A stretch of DNA of 49,573 nucleotides from assembly GCF_018614075.1 (NCBI RefSeq), contig NZ_JAGGOZ010000048.1, positions 1-49,573 of the forward strand, read 5' to 3'. Source of the DNA: Streptomyces sp. ISL-94 (GTDB taxonomy: Bacteria > Actinomycetota > Actinomycetes > Streptomycetales > Streptomycetaceae). The notes beneath the pieces were generated by a model. That model worked only from the letters and a program-made list of their open reading frames with translations, was not told the origin of the DNA and did not search any database. The position numbers and the translations under genes were made by a program. Of the stretch, positions 24,738 through 32,527 are shown in pieces (within the stretch, counting starts at the first letter, position 1; every line of letters begins with the position of its first letter).

Positions 24738-25958
24738 ATGACGTACTACATACAGAACCCAGTGCTCTGGGTCCTCCTTGTCGCCGTCCTTGGCGCAGTC
24801 ACCGTCATTGTTCGCCAACGCAGAGCGGCGCGGGCATTACAGCGGGAGTTCCAAGGACTCAGGAGCCATTATTCCGAGCTGGAAAACAGCTACGCGAAGT
24901 CCGTCGAAGCGGAGAAGGAGCGGGCCCAGGACGCGACGAAAACGGTCCTGAAGTCCGCGATGCGGACGCTTCAGGGCCTTGCCGCCGAACAGCAGTTGAT
25001 CATTTCCGGTCTGCAGAACAAGTACGGCGAGTCGGTCATTCTCCAGGACCTCCTGGAGATCGACCACACCAATTCGCAGTTCGGGCGGCGCGCCCAGTCC
25101 ATCGCCGTGCTGTGTGACGGCTGGCTGGGACGGACGCGCGAGGTCGCCTCGGTCTACGACGTGGTCCGCAGCGCGCAGGGCCGGATCCGTCACTTCCGGC
25201 GCGTGGAGATCCTTTCGCAGGTCGACTTCGGCATCACCAGCCGAGCCGTCGAACCGGTGGCGCTGGCTCTCGCCGAACTCCTCGACAACGCCACCAGCTA
25301 TTCCAGCCCGGACACCGTGGTCGAGATCAATATCCGTACCGTTCCCAAGGGAATTTGCATCGTCGTCGACGATGCCGGCGTCGGCATGAACGAAGAGGAA
25401 AGGGCCAGAGCCGCAAAGCTCCTGTCGAGTGAGCGGGTCTCCGGCGTTTCGGACCTCGGCAGCCCGCCGCAGTTCGGTTTCGCCGTGACCGGCGTGCTCT
25501 GCGAGCGCTTCGGCTTCGAGGCGTCCGTGGATTCCGACTCGCCGTACGGAGGCGTCCGCGCGGTACTCCTCCTGCCGCACGAGCTGCTCACCGGAATGCC
25601 GGAGAGGAAGGCCCCGGCGCCGGCCGCACCCGTGGCCTCGGCCGCACCCGTGGCCCCGATGGCCCCCGCGGTCTTCGCCACGGACCCGCGCGGCCCCGAA
25701 CCCGCGGTGGCCGCGTCCACGACCGTAGACGGTCTGCCGAAGCGCCGCCGCAAGCGGCCGATGGCCATCGTGCCCGGCAACACACCCGCCACGGGCACGC
25801 CCATGCCGACCCGCTCCGGCGAGGAAGCCGCGGCGATCATGGGGGCGTTCCAGCGGGGCACGCAGTTCGGACGGGCCACACGCTCGGACGCGGTGGATCA
25901 GACGGGCAGCACACGTGACGCACGTGATGCGAGCAGCGAAGGGCATGAGGTCTCGTGA
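24738..25958 (+). CDS. cvnA: Conservon CvnA: membrane-anchored histidine-kinase-like ATPase
   Basis: The product has 406 residues. One N-terminal TM helix (~8-26, NPVLWVLLVAVLGAVTVIV) is followed by a coiled-coil region (~30-75). Residues ~170-285 are a HATPase_c domain with N-box ALAELLDNATSYS and G-box DDAGVGM. A Pro/Ala-rich tail follows. Family knowledge: CvnA, CvnB (roadblock), CvnC (DUF742) and CvnD (small GTPase) form a membrane complex likened to eukaryotic G-protein coupled signalling. Codon 34 is TTA (24837-24839, in the stretch ARALQ), so translation should depend on the bldA tRNA. The stop overlaps the next gene's start by 4 bases. First gene of a probable cvnABCD-P450 operon. Confidence 0.92.
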   Translation: MTYYIQNPVLWVLLVAVLGAVTVIVRQRRAARALQREFQGLRSHYSELENSYAKSVEAEKERAQDATKTVLKSAMRTLQGLAAEQQLIISGLQNKYGESVILQDLLEIDHTNSQFGRRAQSIAVLCDGWLGRTREVASVYDVVRSAQGRIRHFRRVEILSQVDFGITSRAVEPVALALAELLDNATSYSSPDTVVEINIRTVPKGICIVVDDAGVGMNEEERARAAKLLSSERVSGVSDLGSPPQFGFAVTGVLCERFGFEASVDSDSPYGGVRAVLLLPHELLTGMPERKAPAPAAPVASAAPVAPMAPAVFATDPRGPEPAVAASTTVDGLPKRRRKRPMAIVPGNTPATGTPMPTRSGEEAAAIMGAFQRGTQFGRATRSDAVDQTGSTRDARDASSEGHEVS

Positions 25959-26356
25959 ACGACGATCTGTCATGGATGCTTGACAGCGCCTTGGAGATAC
26001 CCGGGGCGCTGCACGCGGTCCTCATCTCCGCCGACGGTCTGCTGATGGCGCGGACGAAGGACTTCGGCAGGGACAACGCGGACACCGTCGCCGCCGCGAT
26101 GAGCGGCGTGCAGTCGCTCAGCCGCTCGCTCGGGTTCTTCGTCGAGGGAGGCCACCAGCAGTGGCGGCAGACGCTGGTCGAGTTCGACGGCGGCTGGGTC
26201 TTCCTGATCTCCGCCGGGGAGGGCGCCTACCTCGGGGTCTCGGCCTCACCGGACGTCGACATGCAGGACATCACCTTCCGGATGCAGCAGCTCGTCAACC
26301 AGCTGGGCAAGGTCCTGATGACGCCGCCGCGTGAGAACCTCGGCGCCCGGTCATGA
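25955..26356 (+). CDS. cvnB: Conservon CvnB: roadblock/LC7-domain protein
   Basis: The product has 133 residues. Nearly the whole length is a roadblock/LC7 domain: WMLDSALEIPGALHAVLISA, DGLLMARTKDFGRDNADTVA, then a strand with FVEGGHQQWRQTLVEFDGGW. Bacterial roadblock proteins such as MglB act as regulators (often GAPs) of their cognate small GTPases, here CvnD. It starts with GTG and overlaps cvnA (4 bp) and cvnC (4 bp), so it is translationally coupled in the operon. It is clearly diverged from the two roadblock proteins encoded at 41.3 and 43.4 kb. Confidence 0.93.
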   Translation: MNDDLSWMLDSALEIPGALHAVLISADGLLMARTKDFGRDNADTVAAAMSGVQSLSRSLGFFVEGGHQQWRQTLVEFDGGWVFLISAGEGAYLGVSASPDVDMQDITFRMQQLVNQLGKVLMTPPRENLGARS

Positions 26357-26730
26357 GGGGCTTCGACGAACCGGGGCCCGAGGCGGCCGATTTAGTCCGC
26401 CCGTACGTCATCACCAAGGGGCGCGGCCTGCCCGCCGAGGAGCAGCTGTCCCTGATCACCCTGGTCACCGCGGTGAGCGACCACCAGCAGCGGCCGACCC
26501 GGCTTTCCCCGGAGGAGCAGAACCTGCTGGACCTGTGCAGCGTCGGCTATCTCTCCGTCGCCGAGATCGCGGGACACACGCGGCTGCCCATGGGTGTCGT
26601 GAAGATCCTCCTCTCCGCCCTCACCGAGGGCGGCTACCTCATCACCCGGCCTCCCGTGCAGCGCGCCCCGCTGGCGGACACACAGATCCTTGAGGAGGTG
26701 CTGAATGCACTCCGCACCAAGTTTGGATGA
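26353..26730 (+). CDS. cvnC: Conservon CvnC: DUF742 protein
   Basis: The product has 125 residues. It shows the DUF742 pattern: VRPYVITKGR near residue 15-24, a central winged-helix-like stretch (LSVAEIAGHTRLPMGVVKIL) and the ending LEEVLNALR. Function is not established beyond membership of the Cvn complex. Codon 14 is TTA (26392-26394, in AADLVRPY), the second bldA-type codon of this operon. It overlaps cvnB by 4 bp and cvnD by 26 bp. Confidence 0.92.
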   Translation: MRGFDEPGPEAADLVRPYVITKGRGLPAEEQLSLITLVTAVSDHQQRPTRLSPEEQNLLDLCSVGYLSVAEIAGHTRLPMGVVKILLSALTEGGYLITRPPVQRAPLADTQILEEVLNALRTKFG

Positions 26731-27298
26731 GCGGGCGTACGTCCGCGGCGGGGCGACGAAGACCGCGGTGAAGATCCTCGTCGTCGGCCACTTCGCGGTG
26801 GGCAAGACCACCTTCATCGGCGCGATCTCGGAGATCCCCCCGCTGTCCACCGAGGAGACGATGACGCGCGCCGCCGAGTCGTTCGACGACCTCGGGGGAG
26901 TCCGCGGCAAGACCACCACCACGGTGGCGATGGACTTCGGCCGCCTGACCATCAGCGACCGCGTCGTGCTGTACCTGTTCGGAACCCCCGGGCAGCAGCG
27001 CTTCGTGCAGATGTGGGAGGACATGGCGCGCGGCGCACTCGGAGCGCTGGTGCTGGTCGACCCCGAGCGGCTGGCCGACTCCTTCGCCGTGATCGACCTG
27101 ATCGAGCAGTACGGCCTCGACTACGCGATCGCCATCAACCGCTTCGACGGCACACCGGACCACGAGGTACGGGCCCTGCGCGAGGCGCTGGACCTGCTCG
27201 ACGACACCCCGGTCGTCACCTGCGACGCGCGCGACGAGAAGTCGTCCGCCGACGCATTGATCACCCTTGTCCGGCATCTGCTGGACCGCGCTCGCTAG
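26705..27298 (+). CDS. cvnD: Conservon CvnD: small Ras-like GTPase
   Basis: The product has 197 residues. P-loop GHFAVGKTTFIGAISEI, switch region KTTTTVAMDFGR, LFGTPGQQRF (DxxG-like position in the conservon GTPases) and AINRFDG at the NKxD position. The ATG at 26705 lies inside the end of cvnC and is preceded by TTGAGGAGGTGC, an excellent SD, which fixes the start. It would act as the GTP/GDP switch of the Cvn complex at the membrane, with CvnB as partner. Confidence 0.93.
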   Translation: MHSAPSLDERAYVRGGATKTAVKILVVGHFAVGKTTFIGAISEIPPLSTEETMTRAAESFDDLGGVRGKTTTTVAMDFGRLTISDRVVLYLFGTPGQQRFVQMWEDMARGALGALVLVDPERLADSFAVIDLIEQYGLDYAIAINRFDGTPDHEVRALREALDLLDDTPVVTCDARDEKSSADALITLVRHLLDRAR

Positions 27299-27306
27299 GA
27301 ACAGAC

Positions 27307-28656
27307 ATGGACGCTCAACCCACGGCCCCCGTGCCCCCGCCCGGGTGCCCGGCCCACACCGCCGGTGGCCGGGTGCCCCTGCACGGGCCGGAGTTCGCCG
27401 CTGATCCGCAGGCGTACTACTCCTACCTGCGCCACTTCGGCCCGACCGCACCCGTGGAGCTCGCTCCGGGGGTGGAGGCCACGCTCGTCACCGACTACGC
27501 GACGGCGCTCCAACTGCTCCAGGACTCCGGCTCCTTCCGCAAGGACGCCCGTCGCTGGCGGGACCTCGCCGAAGGCCGGATCAGCCCGGACAACCCGGTC
27601 GTGCCGGTGCTGGCGTACCGGCCGAACTGCATGTTCAGCGACGGCGCCGAACACCTGAGGCTTCGCCAGGCCGTGACGGACAGCATGGCCCGCGTCGATG
27701 TGCGCCGGCTGAGCCGGAGCACCCAGCAGGTCTCGGACTACCTCATCTCCCAGTTCGGCTCCCGGGGATCCGCCGACCTGCTCGGCGACTACGCCAAGCA
27801 GCTTCCGCTGTTCGTGTTCAACGAACTCTTCGGCTGCTCCGCCGACATCGGCGACCGCGTGGTGTTCGGCATCACCGGCATGTTCGACGGCGTCAACGCC
27901 GACAAGGCGGTCGAGGTGCTGTTCGGAGCCGTCCGCGAACTGGTGGTGCTCAAGCGGGCCACACCGGGTGAAGACGTCACCTCGTGGCTGATGCAGCATC
28001 AGTCCCGGCTGACCGACGAGGAGATGGTCCACCAGCTGGCTCTCCTGCTGATCGCGGGCAACGAACCGCTGCGCAATCTCATCGGCAACACCCTGCACCG
28101 GCTGCTCACCCACGACGAGTACGCCCACAAGGGCGGCCTCATCGACGAGGCCATCGACGACACGCTGTGGGAAAACCCGCCGATGCAGAACCTCGCGCCG
28201 CACTATCCGGCGCACGACATGGAGTTCGCGGGGGAGAAGCTGCGGGCGGGTGATCTCCTGCTGGTCGGTTTCGCGGCCGCCAACACCGGGCCGGCGCTGA
28301 CCGCCGCGCGGCAGTCCGGCAGCAACCGGGCTCACCTGGCGTGGAGCGCGGGCCCGCATGCCTGCCCGTCGAAGGACCCCGCCCGGCAGATCACCGTGAC
28401 CGCCATCGAGAACCTGCTCAACCGGCTCCCCGATGTCGAACTCGCCGTGCCCGAGGACAGCCTCACCTGGCGCCCCGGCCCCTTCAACCGGGGCCTTGCC
28501 ACACTGCCCGCCCGGTTCACCCCGGTCGGAACGGCACACCGGGGCGTCCCGCAGGCACGCCCGGAGGCACCCACGTCCCCCGACGAGGCGCAGGCGGACC
28601 CCAAGCGCGAACGCGCGGGAAAGTGGAGCCAGTTCCTCAACTGGCTCACCAGGTGA
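27307..28656 (+). CDS. Cytochrome P450, CYP157-like, lacking the ExxR motif
   Basis: The product has 449 residues from the ATG at 27307 (AGGAACAGAC upstream), 8 bp after cvnD, so it is part of the conservon operon as CvnE-type P450s are. Haem-loop cysteine: AWSAGPHACPSKDPARQI (Cys353). I-helix: LLLIAGNEPLRN (Ala250-Gly251) without the usual acid-threonine pair. K-helix: EAIDDTLWENPP, where ExxR is replaced by Asp285-Thr-Leu-Trp288. Loss of ExxR is the recorded trait of the CYP157 family in Streptomyces, so this is probably not decay. The C-terminus has an extra ~45 residues, Pro/charged, ending with an amphipathic WSQFLNWLTR. Substrate unknown; it could modify the prenylated indole made by the next gene or serve in conservon signalling. 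Confidence 0.9.
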   Translation: MDAQPTAPVPPPGCPAHTAGGRVPLHGPEFAADPQAYYSYLRHFGPTAPVELAPGVEATLVTDYATALQLLQDSGSFRKDARRWRDLAEGRISPDNPVVPVLAYRPNCMFSDGAEHLRLRQAVTDSMARVDVRRLSRSTQQVSDYLISQFGSRGSADLLGDYAKQLPLFVFNELFGCSADIGDRVVFGITGMFDGVNADKAVEVLFGAVRELVVLKRATPGEDVTSWLMQHQSRLTDEEMVHQLALLLIAGNEPLRNLIGNTLHRLLTHDEYAHKGGLIDEAIDDTLWENPPMQNLAPHYPAHDMEFAGEKLRAGDLLLVGFAAANTGPALTAARQSGSNRAHLAWSAGPHACPSKDPARQITVTAIENLLNRLPDVELAVPEDSLTWRPGPFNRGLATLPARFTPVGTAHRGVPQARPEAPTSPDEAQADPKRERAGKWSQFLNWLTR

Positions 28657-28747
28657 TCCACGCAACACCGGCCGACTCCTCCACCACCGCATGAAAGATC
28701 ATCCTCGGGGGTAGTGAGCAACGCGTTGTTCCGTCCTGCTCACGAGG

Positions 28748-28881
28748 TAAAGGAGGTGTTCGTGGACCACATATCCGCCGACGCCGCTTTCATGCAACCC
28801 CCCACCGAGCTGAACCCCCTCGATACCCGCCCGACCGGGCGGGTATCTTCTTGGGCGCCCAGGCCCGCGGCGGGAGGGTCG
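28748..28881 (+). promoter_or_regulatory. Attenuator-like leader of the prenyltransferase gene
   Basis: A strong SD (AAAGGAGG, 28749-28756) precedes an in-frame GTG at 28762. Then comes a perfect 11-bp hairpin, GATACCCGCCC (28822-28832), loop GACC, GGGCGGGTATC (28837-28847), followed by TTCTT, which looks like an intrinsic terminator. A second SD (GGGAGGG) then precedes GTG 28882. The layout, translated leader then terminator hairpin then structural gene, suggests transcription attenuation or translation-coupled readthrough. The hairpin could instead end the upstream conservon operon. Confidence 0.5.
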
Positions 28882-30060
28882 GTGACCGCCTTCCCGGCCG
28901 AAGTCCCGAAGGCCACCGGTGTGGAGACACTGGGCGGCCATACGGCGAGACAGGTGCTGCGGCTCTGCGAGGCCGCGGGGCTGAACGGGGCCGACTCCGC
29001 GGCCTACGCGCGGACGGTGCTCACGGCGCTGGGCCCCGTCGCCGAGCGGTCGCTCGATCTGCCGCCCCCCGACGACTCCTTTCTCTCCGACGACCACACC
29101 CCGGTGGAGTTCTCGCTCGCCTTCGTACCGAACGCGGATCCGACCCTGCGCGTGCTGCTGGAACCGGGGTGCGGTGCCGAGAGCCTGGAAGAGAACGGGC
29201 GCACCGGTCTGCGGGTCGTCCGCGAGATGGCACAGCGCTGGGGATTCAGCACCAAACGGCTGGACGAGCTGGAGGACCTGTTCTTTCCGCCGGACCCCGA
29301 AGGCCCTCTCGCGCTCTGGTGCGCCCTGGAACTGGTCCCCGGCGGAGTCCCCAGGGTGAAGGTGTATCTGAACCCCGCGGCGTCCGGGCAGGAACGTTCC
29401 GCCGACACGGTGCGGGAGGCGCTGGACCGGCTCGGCCACCGGCAGGCGTTCACGGCGCTGCCCGAGGGCGACCGCCACCTCTTCTTAGCCTTGGACCTGG
29501 GTGACTGGGAAGAGCCCCGGGTCAAGGTCTACCTCGCGCACCACGACCTGTCGGCCACGGAGGCGGCCGGCCTGTCCCGAGTGGGCGGAGGATCCGGACG
29601 CTCCGGACAGACGGAGATCAAGAGGTTCTTCACCATGGCGGCCGGCCACGACACCGAAGCCGCCGACCTCGAGGTGGAGGACGGACAGGTCCCGCGCCTC
29701 GGCCGCCGGCCCGTCCAGTCCTGCCACGCCTTCACCGAGACGGCGACCGGCCGGCCGAGCGGCTTCACGCTGTACATCCCGGTCCGCGACTACGCCGCGC
29801 ACGACGGCGAGGCCCTCGACCGAGCGGTGGCCGTACTCGGCCGGTACGGCGTGGAGCCCGCCCCGCTCGCCCGGTCCCTGTCCGCGGTCACCTCGCGGAG
29901 GCCGCAGGACGGGGTCGGGCTCATCGCCTACCTGGGACTCGCCCACCAGCAGGGCCGGCCCCCGCGGGTGACCGCCTACATCTCCTCGGAGGCGTACGCG
30001 GTGAAGCCCCCGATGGCGGTACCGTCCCCGCGGCGCGACGCTGTCCCCGTCTCGGGCTGA
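28882..30060 (+). CDS. DMATS-type aromatic (indole) prenyltransferase
   Basis: The product has 392 residues from the GTG at 28882 (SD GGGAGGG); a GTG at 28762 with an even better SD would add 40 residues, so the start is open. The sequence follows bacterial dimethylallyltryptophan synthases of the ABBA fold: LGGHTARQVLRLCEAAGL near the N-terminus, FLSDDHTPVEFSLAF, then recurrent beta-strands ending in basic-Val-Tyr-Leu (RVKVYLNPAASG, RVKVYLAHHD) and the C-terminal RVTAYISSEAYAV. Such enzymes attach a dimethylallyl group from DMAPP to tryptophan or indoles without a metal-binding DDxxD motif. The S. coelicolor homologue SCO7467 makes 5-dimethylallyl-L-tryptophan. A TTA codon occurs at 29485-29487. 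It faces the convergent flavin monooxygenase. Confidence 0.88.
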   Translation: MTAFPAEVPKATGVETLGGHTARQVLRLCEAAGLNGADSAAYARTVLTALGPVAERSLDLPPPDDSFLSDDHTPVEFSLAFVPNADPTLRVLLEPGCGAESLEENGRTGLRVVREMAQRWGFSTKRLDELEDLFFPPDPEGPLALWCALELVPGGVPRVKVYLNPAASGQERSADTVREALDRLGHRQAFTALPEGDRHLFLALDLGDWEEPRVKVYLAHHDLSATEAAGLSRVGGGSGRSGQTEIKRFFTMAAGHDTEAADLEVEDGQVPRLGRRPVQSCHAFTETATGRPSGFTLYIPVRDYAAHDGEALDRAVAVLGRYGVEPAPLARSLSAVTSRRPQDGVGLIAYLGLAHQQGRPPRVTAYISSEAYAVKPPMAVPSPRRDAVPVSG

Positions 30061-30076
30061 TCGGGACAGGCAGGGC

Positions 30077-31414
30077 CTACGCGTCCTGCAACTCCCGCAA
30101 CTCGCGCAAGTACGTGCCGACGTCGACCTGGATGGAAGCGCCTTGGGTCCGCCCGTAGCGCTCCTGGATCCCGTCCAGGTAGGCGCCGATCTCCTCGCGC
30201 ATGACATCCGCGGACGGCAGGGAGACATCGCCGTCGACGATCCGCGCCACCCACCGGGCCTGGGCTTCCACGAGGCGTGTGATCGAGCCCACGGGGCGGA
30301 TCAGGCCGACGAAGTAGAGCCCGGGCCGGTCGGGTGCGACCACACGCTTGTACAGCTCGACCGCCTGCTGCTGCGGACCCGCCGGGAACCCGTCGGGAAG
30401 GAAGGGGAAGGCCATGCGGAACCCGGTGCAGTAGACGATCGCGTCCGCCTCCACCGAGGTTCCGTCGGTGAAGGTGACGCGGCTGCCGTCCAGGGATTCG
30501 ATCGCGGGCCTGGGCATCACCGCGCCGTGCCGTATCCGGCTGAGGATCTCGTCCGAGATGGTCACGGCCGAGGAGAAGATCGGGTGGTCGGGCTCGGGCA
30601 GGCCGTAATCGCCCAGCCTGCCCCGGGCCACGAGCAGCGCCTGCTCGACGAAGCGCCGCCGCTCGGGGAAGGACATGCTGTTGAACCACGGGGCATCGGC
30701 GATCAGGTCCACGGACATGCCGAAGAGCTGCTTGGGCACGATGTGCAGCCCCCGGCGGACGGAGAGCACGGTCTGCGCCGCGTGCCGGGAGAGGTCCCCG
30801 GCGATGTCCACCCCCGAGGCCCCCATGCCCACGACGACGACGCGCTGCCCGGCGAAGTCGCTGCCGTCGCGGTAGTCCATCGAGTGGAGAATCGTTCCTG
30901 CGAAGGAGTCGGCGCCCGGCGGCAACTGCTCCGGCAGCACCGCCTCCGTGTTGTGGCCCGAGGCGACGATCACCTGCCCGAAGCGTCGCTCCGCCGTCTC
31001 CCCGCGCGCGTTGCGGCTGATGACCGTCCAGCCGCCGCCGCTGTCCTGCCGTACGGAGACCACTTCGGTACGCAGTTCGATGCGCGGCAGCAGTCCGGCC
31101 CACTCGGCGAACGACTGCAGATAGGCGGCGACATCGCTGTGCCCGGGGTAGAGGGGCAGTTCGGACGGCATCGGGAAGTCGGCGTAACCGGTGAGCTGTT
31201 TGGCACTGTTCAGATGCAGCGACAGATAGGCCGGGCCCCGCTCGCCGGCCCCGGGCTGACGCCAGATCCCGCCGACGTCAGGCGCCTTCTCCAGGCAGAC
31301 GAAGTCGATGCCCCTGGCCGAGAGGGCGTGTGCTGTCGCCAGCCCTGACAAGCCCGCACCGATGACGCATACGGTCGCGGCAGTGGAAACGTCGACAGCG
31401 CCTGACCCGTCCAA
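30077..31414 (-). CDS. Class B flavin monooxygenase, probable prenyl-tryptophan aldoxime-forming enzyme
   Basis: The product has 445 residues. It has the FAD site [15 protein letters not shown], the class B FMO signature [11 protein letters not shown] (FxGxxxHxxxY), the NADPH site [14 protein letters not shown] and [11 protein letters not shown] near the C-terminus. I use the TTG at 31414 because it follows GAGGGGGAT; no nearer ATG fits. It is convergent with the DMATS-type prenyltransferase, 16 bp between stops. In S. coelicolor the paired FMO SCO7468 converts 5-dimethylallyl-tryptophan to the indole-3-acetaldoxime, which dehydrates to a nitrile; by context I infer the same reaction type here. 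There is no TTA codon that I can see. Confidence 0.87.
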   Translation of the reverse strand: MDGSGAVDVSTAATVCVIGAGLSGLATAHALSARGIDFVCLEKAPDVGGIWRQPGAGERGPAYLSLHLNSAKQLTGYADFPMPSELPLYPGHSDVAAYLQSFAEWAGLLPRIELRTEVVSVRQDSGGGWTVISRNARGETAERRFGQVIVASGHNTEAVLPEQLPPGADSFAGTILHSMDYRDGSDFAGQRVVVVGMGASGVDIAGDLSRHAAQTVLSVRRGLHIVPKQLFGMSVDLIADAPWFNSMSFPERRRFVEQALLVARGRLGDYGLPEPDHPIFSSAVTISDEILSRIRHGAVMPRPAIESLDGSRVTFTDGTSVEADAIVYCTGFRMAFPFLPDGFPAGPQQQAVELYKRVVAPDRPGLYFVGLIRPVGSITRLVEAQARWVARIVDGDVSLPSADVMREEIGAYLDGIQERYGRTQGASIQVDVGTYLRELRELQDA

Positions 31415-31785
31415 GGATCCCCCTCATGTAGCAGCGGTCCCCTGCGGGAACCCGAAGGCCTCACGATAGCGATCACGTTCGAGGCGGAGGTTCCGAGGCC
31501 CGGCTTTGGATGCGCTTGAACAGGGGCGAACACCGTGGCGGGTCACGGTGGTTGAGCAGCCGCCGTCCCTGAGGCCGCGCACCGGGCGGGCCGGGACCGG
31601 GCGGGCCGGGACTGGGCGGTGCCGTGGCTGCGCACACCGCCCAGCCCGAGACTGGGGCTGCCTCTGCCGGGTGGGAACTCCTCCTGAGGGCGCTGCTTGT
31701 GCGGTAGGGGTCTCGCCTACCAGGACGACTTGGTCACTCCCGGCAGGAACCCGGCGTGCGCCTGCTGCCGGGCCCGCACGCGGGA
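31415..31785. other. Non-coding junction region with tandem repeat and hairpin
   Basis: This ~370-bp segment lies between the monooxygenase start and the break in the aldehyde dehydrogenase gene. It holds a duplicated 15-bp unit ACCGGGCGGGCCGGG (31581-31610), an inverted repeat CTGGGCGGTG (31612-31621) with CACCGCCCAG (31635-31644), and a small GGTAGG/CCTACC dyad near 31705-31722. The frame continuing from the dehydrogenase has Pro/Arg-rich composition with no family features. It may be the remnant of a mobile element or deletion joint; I could not identify one. Promoter elements of the monooxygenase must lie here. Confidence 0.4.
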
Positions 31786-32473
31786 GAGCCAGCGGCCTGC
31801 CCGCCTCCTCGCCGAAGCCGTTGACGACGTTCACCACGCCCGGCGGCAGCAGGTCCGCCACCAGGCTGAGCCAGTAGTGCACCGACGCCGGCGTCTGCTC
31901 GGCCGGCTTGAGCACCACCGTGTTCCCGGCCGCCAGCGCCGGCGCCAGCTTCCACACCGCCATCAGGATCGGGAAGTTCCACGGGATGATCTGCCCGATG
32001 ACACCCAGCGGCTCGTGGAAGTGGTAGGCCACCGTGTCGTCGTCGAGCTGGCTGAGGGCCCCCTCCTGGGCGCGCAGGGCCCCCGCGAAATAGCGGAACT
32101 GGTCGATGGCCAACGGCAGGTCGGCCGCCAGGGTCTCCCGTATCGGCTTGCCGTTCTCCCAGGTCTCCGCGACCGCGAGGGCCTCCAGGTTCTGTTCCAT
32201 CCGGTCCGCGATGCGCAGCAGGACCGCCGACCGCTCCGCCACGGAGGTCCGCCCCCAGGCGGGCGCGGCCGCGTGGGCCGCGTCGAGCGCCCCCTCCACG
32301 TCCTGCGCCGTACCGCGCGCGACCTCCGTGAAGGTCTGGCCGTTGACGGGGGAGGGGTTCGCGAAGTACGCGCCGCGGGCGGGCCTGACGTACTCGCCGC
32401 CGATGAAGTGGTCGTAGCGGGACGCGTACGACATGAGCGCCCCCTCGGTACCGGGCGCAGCGTAACGGGCCAT
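31786..32473 (-). pseudogene. Aldehyde dehydrogenase (ExaC-like), 3' half missing
   Basis: The start is sound (GGGAGGACTCC before ATG 32473), and the first ~229 residues follow ExaC-type acetaldehyde dehydrogenases closely: [84 protein letters not shown]. Homology stops at GRPLA near 31786, where family members continue into the NAD-binding and catalytic-cysteine half of a ~500-residue enzyme. The frame then runs on through unrelated Pro/Ala/Arg-rich sequence to 31424. The catalytic Cys and Glu regions are absent, so the product cannot be an active dehydrogenase. The break faces the conservon-P450-prenyltransferase-monooxygenase block. No 3' half was recognised elsewhere in the window. Confidence 0.85.
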
Positions 32474-32527
32474 GGAGTCCTCCCACTTGCCGGGCGCCGG
32501 CCGCCGTCGGACAGCGCTCGGGGGAGG

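Noticed and set aside
24544..24741. Small 65-residue open frame upstream of cvnA
   Set aside because: No SD, no recognisable features, and it overlaps the cvnA start and the putative promoter.
28714..28761. Start of the prenyltransferase at GTG 28714
   Set aside because: Better SD sequences precede the in-frame GTG codons at 28762 and 28882, and family similarity begins only after about residue 60 of the longest frame.
31640..31760. TnpB/IS605 omega-RNA-like end in the junction
   Set aside because: The hairpin and small dyads were suggestive, but the conserved 3'-end sequence I would expect was not found and no tnpB is nearby.
31424..31785. Continuation of the aldehyde dehydrogenase frame as real protein
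   Set aside because: The frame stays open by composition only; residues after ~229 are Pro/Arg/Ala-rich and unlike the family, with no catalytic cysteine motif.
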